A DNA stretch of 64,000 nucleotides, from assembly GCF_002814235.1 (NCBI RefSeq), contig NZ_PHSU01000016.1, positions 123,982-187,981 on the forward strand. The letters run 5' to 3'. Source of the DNA: Pseudomonas sp. QS1027. GTDB lineage: Bacteria > Pseudomonadota > Gammaproteobacteria > Pseudomonadales > Pseudomonadaceae. Shown one piece after another: positions 58,189 to 64,000 of the stretch (position 1 is the first letter of the stretch; each line of letters begins with the position of its first letter). The position numbers and the translations under genes are program-made. The notes below the pieces were generated by a model, which was not told the origin of the DNA, ran no database searches, and saw only the letters and a list, made by a program, of their open reading frames with translations.

Positions 58189-61164
58189 TTATTCTCCTTG
58201 CTCATCCATGGCCGAAATTCTGAACTGCGGATCCACATCTAAACCAGCACTAACCAGCTCAATATTGAACCCCTCACGCTTTAGGGCTTCGCGACTGATC
58301 GCCAACCCCATACCACGACCACCAACCTTTTGGGTCTCACCAAAATCGAATATACGCCCTATCATTCTCTCTTCAATTCCAGGGCCATTATTAGAGATCA
58401 AGAAACCTTTATCATCAGCATCTAGTGTTATCTCTTTACTACCTTCAGCCCGGCTGTTTAGCCAATAAATTGCGTTATCAATGACATTTATAAACGCCCC
58501 TAATAGCGCAGAGGATTTGCATTTAACCTTAAACCCTCGAAATGCATAAGTTGGCTCCAACCGGATAGAGGATGACTCAAGTGGCTCGACGAACACATTT
58601 CGGAGGACGTTAAGTATCTCATTTCCAGATATCTCTACCACAGAGCGGTGCATTCTCCGCCCTAAAGGATCGAGTACTTTCAAATACCCATCTAAATGCT
58701 CAATATGATCGCGTAAGCGCTGATAGATAGAAGCTAATGGGGCATTTCGATCTGCCCACGGTTTGAGCTCTGCCATTGCACCCCGAATACCTCGTGCAGC
58801 GCCATGAAACTCGTGCTGCAACATGCCAACGGACATTCCCATCTGCGCGAACTCAGAGTAAAACTCAATCTGCTCTTCCAGGGCCTGATTACGGGATTCT
58901 AAAGCTGCAAATCTATCGTCTAGTGTCTCTCTACTTTTTACACCTTCAGCCAGCTCAATCATCTGGCGTTTGAAAGAGTCGAGTAACTCGCTCTCACGAT
59001 TACGTAAATCAGCAATACGTTGCTCTACCTCGTATCGAGCTTGGTCAATTTCTTCAGGCTTTTCAGCCGAATGCTTGGTGAAGCCATCAACTAGCCGTTC
59101 AATATTTGCCCGAAGTGTAGAAAACTCTTCCTGAAGAACGTTTTTCACCGCCGACTGCATAGAATCTGCAGCGTCAATAGTTTCACGGCGCAACCCCACC
59201 AACTCACGAACAGTATTGTCACGCTCTCGCTCGACATCCTGGAGGGCAACACTTCGTCGCTCTGAGGCTCCAATCTTCCCGTCCATTGCCTCCCGTAAAA
59301 TTTCATCTATTTTGTTACGCAACGGATCAAGTATTTTCTCGCAAACCTGCGCAGAAATAGTTTCATAAGCAGACCAATCTTTCTGGAGCTTTTGCGTTAA
59401 TGCCAACCCTCTAGGCAACGAAACCACTGACTTTTCTGAAAGAACTCTAGCTCTTCGCTTGACCTCTAACTCAAGCAGTCTCACTCTCGATGCAAAATCG
59501 CCTAGATCAAGCTCAGCCTTGAAAAAGCTTAAACGCTCTTCCAAAAACCCCAAAAGCTCTTTTGACTCAGACTCAAACACCCCAGAATTGTAATCATCAA
59601 AGAACCGCTCTAGTTCATTACGAAAAACAGCTCTCCGACCATCAGCCTTTTCTTGTTGCTTCTTTAACAGTACAGCCTGAGCAGCATATGTATTTTTCCC
59701 CTCCCAAAAATCATCACCTTGAGGAGAGCTTTTCCTAAAAAATTCATACGCTAACTGCCTGAAGAAATTAATTAAAATAGCGCGAAAATCTCGATAGGCC
59801 TGATTTTCTCTAAACCCTTCACGGCCAGCCTTTTCAGTCAGCGTACCATTTTCCGAATGAGTGATAGAAACATATCCAAACCCTCTTCGATAGGAGAAAA
59901 ACCAATCCTTTGCCGCCAAATTACGCCTTTTCTCAATATCTAACCAATCATAATCAGAATTACCATATGGCAGTATCCTTATACCATCCCTATATATATA
60001 AAGGCCGCCCAACCTATTTGTCTTCTCGTCCATTTCAGCCCAATCTTGAGGAGCAAGACTGGTTTCGTCAGCTTTACCTTGAACATAACCATATCGAAAA
60101 GAAAAACCTCCGCACTTAGGCTGCCTTCCTTTGCCATCTGCCCAGTTACATACAAAGTCCCTCCGTTTACCATAAACAGAAACAAAACCTACAAACTGAC
60201 CATACTCATCAAACTTACCTTCGAAATACTGATCGGTTTTCAGAAAATCATCATCAACAAAAAAATTCTTAGACCCTATAAGATCCAAGACATCGGATTG
60301 AAAATGATCCCTAAACTCTGTCCGTATAACGGGCTCATCAAATGCCATTGTATTAGAGAAGCCGAGCAAATTACGCTCAAGCTTCGAAGACTCTTTATCT
60401 GCGCCTCCATCGATATCATCATCTAACTCTGGAGCAACAGGCAACACAATGAAGTGTGTTCCGTAACCTTCCCCAGAGAGAGTCAGCCCCTCACCTACAT
60501 CTCCATTCAGCGTATTATCAAGATTATCTGGCCCAATACCTCTTGCAAGCTCCAGATCTTCAATAAGCTGTTTAAAAGAGGCCGGGGCGATGTCTGACTT
60601 AAGATTCTGTAAATTTGTCGATACCCGATCTACCAGCCGACCGATATCTTCTCTTGTTGGTAGTGTCCCACCAGCAAACTCTTCAATAGGGATATCGATA
60701 GCGCTAATGTCTAGTCCAGGTTGCTCAAACAACCCCCAATGCACAAGTGCAACGACAAGGTTTTGCAAGCCATCGGAACGACTAGCCCGCGTCATGAGAA
60801 TTGTAATCGGCGCAATCACTGCAATGGCCAAGCGGCCGATCCCTTTTTCCCCCATGATGACCCGCTTGGGGAGCATCAACGGACCACGCCACTCATCCTT
60901 GCTTTCAATTTTTTCGCGGTTAGCGTTTACCCTGGACTCAGTACCTAGCGTGAGCCAACGATTCTCGACGTCCTCCCGGGTCATCCCATACCCGTCATCC
61001 CGTAGGACGAGAACACGATTGCGCCTGAAAAAGTCAACTTCAGCGCGTGTTGCATAGGCGTCATGTGCGTTTTTGAAGAGTTCGTGAATTGCGGTAGGGA
61101 TACCTGCAATTTGTTGCCGGCCGAGCATGTCGACGGCTCTAGCTCTTACCCTGAGCTGTGTCAT
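58189..61164 (-). CDS. Dual GHKL ATPase: MORC/Hsp90-like N-terminus and histidine-kinase-like C-terminus
   Basis: 991 aa. The N-terminal GHKL ATPase has E28-x3-N32 (AIHELFKNAHDAY), the D56-G-Y-G motif (LRDDGYGM) and a lid GEKGIG (105-110), as in MORC/MutL/Hsp90. Residues ~500-780 are long helices, probably coiled coil. The C-terminal module has an H-box-like MLQHEFHGAARG with His784, the N box INVIDNAIYW (N897), the G1 box SNNGPGIEERMIGRIFDFGE and the G2 box GGRGMGLAI, as in sensor kinases. AGGAG 5 bases before the ATG. Cytosolic, no membrane segment. It follows vsr and precedes the receiver-like gene. Confidence 0.85.
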   Translation of the reverse strand: MTQLRVRARAVDMLGRQQIAGIPTAIHELFKNAHDAYATRAEVDFFRRNRVLVLRDDGYGMTREDVENRWLTLGTESRVNANREKIESKDEWRGPLMLPKRVIMGEKGIGRLAIAVIAPITILMTRASRSDGLQNLVVALVHWGLFEQPGLDISAIDIPIEEFAGGTLPTREDIGRLVDRVSTNLQNLKSDIAPASFKQLIEDLELARGIGPDNLDNTLNGDVGEGLTLSGEGYGTHFIVLPVAPELDDDIDGGADKESSKLERNLLGFSNTMAFDEPVIRTEFRDHFQSDVLDLIGSKNFFVDDDFLKTDQYFEGKFDEYGQFVGFVSVYGKRRDFVCNWADGKGRQPKCGGFSFRYGYVQGKADETSLAPQDWAEMDEKTNRLGGLYIYRDGIRILPYGNSDYDWLDIEKRRNLAAKDWFFSYRRGFGYVSITHSENGTLTEKAGREGFRENQAYRDFRAILINFFRQLAYEFFRKSSPQGDDFWEGKNTYAAQAVLLKKQQEKADGRRAVFRNELERFFDDYNSGVFESESKELLGFLEERLSFFKAELDLGDFASRVRLLELEVKRRARVLSEKSVVSLPRGLALTQKLQKDWSAYETISAQVCEKILDPLRNKIDEILREAMDGKIGASERRSVALQDVERERDNTVRELVGLRRETIDAADSMQSAVKNVLQEEFSTLRANIERLVDGFTKHSAEKPEEIDQARYEVEQRIADLRNRESELLDSFKRQMIELAEGVKSRETLDDRFAALESRNQALEEQIEFYSEFAQMGMSVGMLQHEFHGAARGIRGAMAELKPWADRNAPLASIYQRLRDHIEHLDGYLKVLDPLGRRMHRSVVEISGNEILNVLRNVFVEPLESSSIRLEPTYAFRGFKVKCKSSALLGAFINVIDNAIYWLNSRAEGSKEITLDADDKGFLISNNGPGIEERMIGRIFDFGETQKVGGRGMGLAISREALKREGFNIELVSAGLDVDPQFRISAMDEQGE

Positions 61165-61180
61165 GAAGACTCCTAGGTCT

Positions 61181-61642
61181 CTAAGGAGTAGCTGGTTTGT
61201 TTTGATTTTTTAGCAGATCTAGCGCCTGCGTTACAGAGGCAGCTATGCATTCCGGTGTTTCATGCGTCCAAAAACGAAGTACTTCCCATCCCTCATCGCG
61301 GAGTACAGCGGTGACCCGCCGGTCTCTGGTTTGGTTGTTACAGAGCTTCTCAGCCCACCATTCCCCATTGGCTTTCGGGATCGTACCGTGATCAGGGCAA
61401 CTATGCCAAAAACAACCGTCGATAAATACGGCAAGCTTTACGCCAGGGAAGGCTATGTCGATATTGGCTCGACCAATAGCAACTGCTCTAGGTCTGTAGT
61501 GGATTCGGTAGCGGAGTCCAAGAGAGAAGAGGGCTTTACGAACAGCCAGCTCGGGGCCAGTGTTTTTGCTGCGAACACGCTTCATCAAAATAGACACCAT
61601 CGAAGAGGATGGTGCCGGGCGAGATAGCTCTTTACTGATCAA
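61181..61642 (-). CDS. vsr: Vsr-family (very-short-patch) endonuclease
   Basis: 153 aa. RSKNTGPELAVRKALFSLGLRYRIHYR is the Vsr N-terminal signature; catalytic Asp62 in NIDIAFPGVKLAVFIDGCFWHSCPDHG, with His80 and His85; WWAEKLCNNQTRDRRV follows. Classic Vsr nicks at T:G mismatches left by deaminated 5-methylcytosine. In MORC-like operons a Vsr-type enzyme may act as the restriction nuclease; this alternative is inferred from context. ATG overlaps the methyltransferase stop by four bases. Confidence 0.92.
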   Translation of the reverse strand: MISKELSRPAPSSSMVSILMKRVRSKNTGPELAVRKALFSLGLRYRIHYRPRAVAIGRANIDIAFPGVKLAVFIDGCFWHSCPDHGTIPKANGEWWAEKLCNNQTRDRRVTAVLRDEGWEVLRFWTHETPECIAASVTQALDLLKNQNKPATP

Positions 61643-62694
61643 ACAGCCTCTGACATCGTCCGCCGGAGTGCGGCTCTCAGGCTTTGGGCAATGGTACGCA
61701 TCATTTCTGGCGGTACAGCGTTGCCGATCTGGGTCGCTACCTGGCTGGCGTTACCCCAAAAAATATATTCATCAGGGAAAGATTGAAGCCTAGCAGCCTC
61801 ACGTAGCGTGATAGCCCTGTCTTGAGTCGGATGAGCGAAGCGGCCCCGGGTTATATCGGTACAACCGGTAGTAAGAGTCGGAGCAACATCTGACCACTTC
61901 ATTCGGCCGTAGGTATCCGAAAATGAGCTCTTCTTTGCGTTACGGTGGCAAGCAAGCTGTAGGTGTGGAGGTAGTGACTCCCGCCCTCCACCATCCACAG
62001 GAATATTTTGTAAGCGTTCAATGTTCAAGGGTGAGTGTTTACGTGCGTAATGCAGTGCATCCACACCCGCTGAGCCCCGTCCCACAGGAGGAATAGGTAG
62101 GTCGCTAATGGTTTGAGCAACTGTCCGCTTACTCGTACGAGCTATGTTAGTCGCCTCAGCAAGAGAGACGCCTTTGGCGGCAACCAAAATCATGCGCGTC
62201 CGGCGCTGGGGAACTCCCAGTTCAGCAGCATCTACACGCATTGGCTCAGCGACATCATATTTCGCGACGTCTCTCAACCATTTGGTGAAACCATCAAATA
62301 TGTCTGTGGATGCCAGCCCTGGAACATTCTCAAGGAATACAAGTGAGGGGTTGAAACGCTCAATAAATTTTTTTGATTCTTCGACCAAATTGTTACGAGC
62401 GTCATCTTTGCTTTTGTGGCGGTTCTGGCTACTGAATGGTTGACATGGAGCACAGACGACCAGCAAATCGAGTTTGCCTGGGATGAGATCCGCGAAATCG
62501 TTAGGGTCGACCTCACGGATATCCTTTTCCAGCAAGCGCACAGAACGGTGGTTCGCACGGTAGGTACGGCAAGCGCCCGCATCGAAATCAACAGCTCCAA
62601 CAACATCAAAGCCGGCTTGCTTGAGTCCCAAGGACACTGCTCCAGAACCACAGAATAAATCCAGAGCAATCGGCTTTTTAGAGCGCTTGGCCAT
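61639..62694 (-). CDS. DNA (cytosine-5) methyltransferase
   Basis: 351 aa, m5C methyltransferase. Motif I LDLFCGSGAVSLGL, motif IV APCQPFSS with the nucleophile Cys84, motif VI ENVPG (122-126), motif VIII QRRTRMILVA, motif IX REAARLQSFPDEY and motif X QIGNAVPPEM. The target-recognition region (~185-260, PPVGRGSAGVDALHYARKHSP) is short; recognition sequence unknown. First gene of the operon dcm-vsr-ATPase-receiver. GC content is lower than in the core genes. Confidence 0.95.
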   Translation of the reverse strand: MAKRSKKPIALDLFCGSGAVSLGLKQAGFDVVGAVDFDAGACRTYRANHRSVRLLEKDIREVDPNDFADLIPGKLDLLVVCAPCQPFSSQNRHKSKDDARNNLVEESKKFIERFNPSLVFLENVPGLASTDIFDGFTKWLRDVAKYDVAEPMRVDAAELGVPQRRTRMILVAAKGVSLAEATNIARTSKRTVAQTISDLPIPPVGRGSAGVDALHYARKHSPLNIERLQNIPVDGGGRESLPPHLQLACHRNAKKSSFSDTYGRMKWSDVAPTLTTGCTDITRGRFAHPTQDRAITLREAARLQSFPDEYIFWGNASQVATQIGNAVPPEMMRTIAQSLRAALRRTMSEAV

Positions 62695-63096
62695 GAGAGA
62701 GTCCCTAACGAATATGTGTGCTTCCTACACCCAAAATTGTGATGAGTAACGGGAGAAGAAATATGGTGCGAATACTAGGCACAACAGGCTGTCAAGTCTA
62801 GGCTTTTTGCGGCCGCCAGAACGCCACTCCCCGTCACCGAGGCCCGCCAAATACGCCTTGCGGTGAGAAATATTGACCATCGCGACAAGCATCAGTGATT
62901 GTAGACAACAGGCCACCTGACACGCTAATCACGATGGATCAATTTGCGCCCACATGGCGTCCTCCATGAGCCCCCCATAACCGAAGCACGCAACACGAAC
63001 AGCAAGACATTTCCCTCCACCTACCGGATACTTCGCACGAAATTTAAGTCCTATTGGAACTTAAACAGCTCTACCTCCTTCGATTAGGCTGGTTGA
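62695..63096. other. Intergenic region upstream of the defence operon
   Basis: No convincing gene: a 63-codon minus-strand frame at 62725-62916 has no domain. An imperfect inverted repeat, TTTAAGTCC-TATT-GGAACTTAAA, lies at 63043-63065. Promoters for the operon (minus) and the structured leader (plus) must lie here, but I cannot place them. Confidence 0.5.
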
Positions 63097-63300
63097 GTCA
63101 CGGGCGTTCCCGTGACCGAGTGTCAGAACTCGAACAACCAGGGCGCGGCACGCGCCATAGCTACCCGTAGTCGGCGCTTTTGGGCGTCTGACTGCTGCAT
63201 CTATGGTGGACCGCGCGAGGCAGGCTTCGGCCTGGCCGGTTTCCTTGGTTGCCGGTTTCTGACCCTCGTGCGGTCCGCCACCCTAACCGTGTCAGAACGG
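63097..63300 (+). ncRNA. Highly structured leader or small RNA upstream of the 63421 gene
   Basis: Hairpins in order: GTCACGGG-CGTT-CCCGTGAC (63097-63116); GGCGCG-GCA-CGCGCC (63142-63156); a long stem GGTGGACCGCGCGAGG (63205-63220) with CCTCGTGCGGTCCGCC (63264-63279), 16 pairs of which two are G-U. Nested in the latter is CAGGC-TTCG-GCCTG (63221-63234), a C(UUCG)G tetraloop. CCGT/ACGG (63287-63300) follows. A plus-strand open frame of 68 codons at 63112 covers the stems but has no domain. It is not a tRNA or rRNA. Confidence 0.6.
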
Positions 63301-63341
63301 CGGATGGCGGTTCCTTAATCCAACCAGGGACCATAAGGAAA

Positions 63342-63428
63342 ATGACCTACCCTCCTTTTACGCACGGGCACCGCCCACACTGTCTGGCGTCAACATGGCT
63401 CGATCACGGAGAACACCTCCATGATTGA
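63342..63428 (+). CDS. 28-codon upstream ORF overlapping the next gene
   Basis: MTYPPFTHGHRPHCLASTWL continuing to HLHD. AAGGAA lies just before its ATG. Its stop (63426-63428) overlaps the start of the next gene (63421) by 8 bases, suggesting translational coupling. Product not recognised. Confidence 0.4.
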   Translation: MTYPPFTHGHRPHCLASTWLDHGEHLHD

Positions 63429-63942
63429 TCGCTCATTACTCTCCCGCTTGCCCATCCCCGCTCTGATCAAACTCGCCACCCTGAGCCACGACGAAGCGGT
63501 CGATCGGCTACGTCATGCCGCCCGGCTCTGCCTGGACGGTGCCCGCTCGCTAGCCTTTGAGGATCAACAACAAAAGGACTTGGCTGACAAACTGATCGAG
63601 GATGCCCTTACGCTTTACGATCTGGCCTTGCAGCGGCGGCATCCTCCGCCATTATCCGATTCACCGGCCATGGTTCACGTCAATGCCTCAACCGATTCCC
63701 CTTCTGTGCCACCTACACCCTGGGATGATCAGTTTGCTCAGGAAATCGCCAGCGGTACGCGCTGTGCGGAGCGCTGGCTGGAACGGCAAAACACCCAGCC
63801 ATTGTGGTGGCAACTGACGCAGGCACGTATCAACCATCCGGAAGGGGATCGGCGCAATGCTTTCGAGGCGGGATTTTTAAGACGGTTGCAGCACCACTTG
63901 ATTGCGGCACAGCACCAGCATGTTCGAAGGTCACCGGGTTAA
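63421..63942 (+). CDS. Hypothetical helical protein
   Basis: 173 aa, ATG at 63421 with GGAG nine bases upstream. N-terminal half is helical (LIKLATLSHDEAVDRLRHAARLCLDGARSLAFEDQQQKDLADKLIEDALTLYDLAL); a Pro/Ser-rich linker (~75-100) leads to a polar C-terminal half (QFAQEIASGTRCAERWLERQNTQPLWWQLTQARINHPEGDRRNAFEAGFLRRLQHHL). No signal peptide, membrane segment or known motif. GC-rich, unlike the defence operon, so the AT-rich island seems to end before it. Role unknown. The last 58 bases hold nothing I can name. Confidence 0.65.
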   Translation: MIDRSLLSRLPIPALIKLATLSHDEAVDRLRHAARLCLDGARSLAFEDQQQKDLADKLIEDALTLYDLALQRRHPPPLSDSPAMVHVNASTDSPSVPPTPWDDQFAQEIASGTRCAERWLERQNTQPLWWQLTQARINHPEGDRRNAFEAGFLRRLQHHLIAAQHQHVRRSPG

Positions 63943-64000
63943 GCGCTCTGAGCGGTGGACGACTTACTTAGTGACTTCCGCGGTCGCCCATCAGGCCCCG

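Noticed and set aside
62725..62916. 63-codon minus-strand frame upstream of dcm
   Set aside because: No ribosome-binding site, no domain, low-complexity flanks.
63112..63318. 68-codon plus-strand frame over the structured leader
   Set aside because: Its codons coincide with perfect hairpin arms and the sequence has no domain; RNA structure explains it better.
1..64000. CRISPR array, tRNA or rRNA genes, insertion-sequence transposase
   Set aside because: I saw no regularly spaced short repeats, no cloverleaf with anticodon arm, no rRNA sequence and no transposase motif. The only dispersed repeats are REP/REPIN units.

Overview
The window reads as a chromosomal segment of a Pseudomonas of the P. 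fluorescens type. The evidence is high-GC codon use, gene order matching the PA3992-PA4031 stretch of P. aeruginosa as I remember it, and many REP/REPIN copies of the GTAGGAGCCGGCTTGCTGGCGAT family. I ran no database search; product names come from recognisable motifs and gene order. I see no rRNA, tRNA, CRISPR array or transposase.

Bases 1-13.6 kb: envelope and housekeeping genes. A truncated lytic transglycosylase and an LD-carboxypeptidase come first. A long minus-strand run follows: lipA-lipB-ybeD-type (lipoate), dacA-rlpA-mltB-rodA-mrdA (elongasome and peptidoglycan), rlmH-rsfS-nadD-proA.

Bases 13.8-23.8 kb: mpg, a DedA/PAP2 fusion, two cold-shock-domain proteins, a LON-domain protein, lrgAB, a MaoC hydratase, a MORN-repeat/caspase-like lipoprotein, an NAD(P)-binding protein, a YceK-like lipoprotein, ubiX and mpl.

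Bases 24.0-34.9 kb: an ethanolamine catabolic locus. It has a sigma-54 activator, aldehyde dehydrogenase, ethanolamine permease and eutBC, with two good -24/-12 promoters and three tandem inverted repeats that look like activator sites. GNAT, DedA, MtfA and ppa follow.

Bases 35.0-39.2 kb: an accessory patch. It holds a phage-type S24 repressor lacking its catalytic serine, a hairpin-rich stretch ending in a terminator, a broken yhcG, an orphan AT-rich gene, and a toxin-like gene with a DUF4926 partner. The toxin-like gene is frameshifted by an exact 7-bp tandem duplication.

Bases 39.5-53.9 kb: a diguanylate cyclase, then a short-chain amide/urea system: amiE, amiB, an FmdB-type zinc ribbon, fmdA and an UrtABCDE ABC importer. 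A divergent two-component pair adjoins it. Its sensor fuses an NCS1-type transporter, a Cys-rich module, a histidine kinase and a receiver. A palindrome TACGTCA-N2-TGACGTA precedes both urtA and fmdA and is the likely site of the LuxR-type regulator.

Bases 53.9-64.0 kb: an AT-richer island. A DUF6124-like gene has a leader that can sequester its own ribosome-binding site. A decayed second copy of that leader 2 kb away keeps one stem by compensatory changes. Two HNH endonuclease genes lie between the copies, one frameshifted. Next is a four-gene minus-strand operon: cytosine methyltransferase, Vsr-type endonuclease, a 991-residue protein with two GHKL ATPase domains, and a receiver-like protein. 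It looks like a restriction/defence cassette with an embedded two-component-style signalling pair. The window ends with another structured leader, a 28-codon upstream ORF and an unknown gene.
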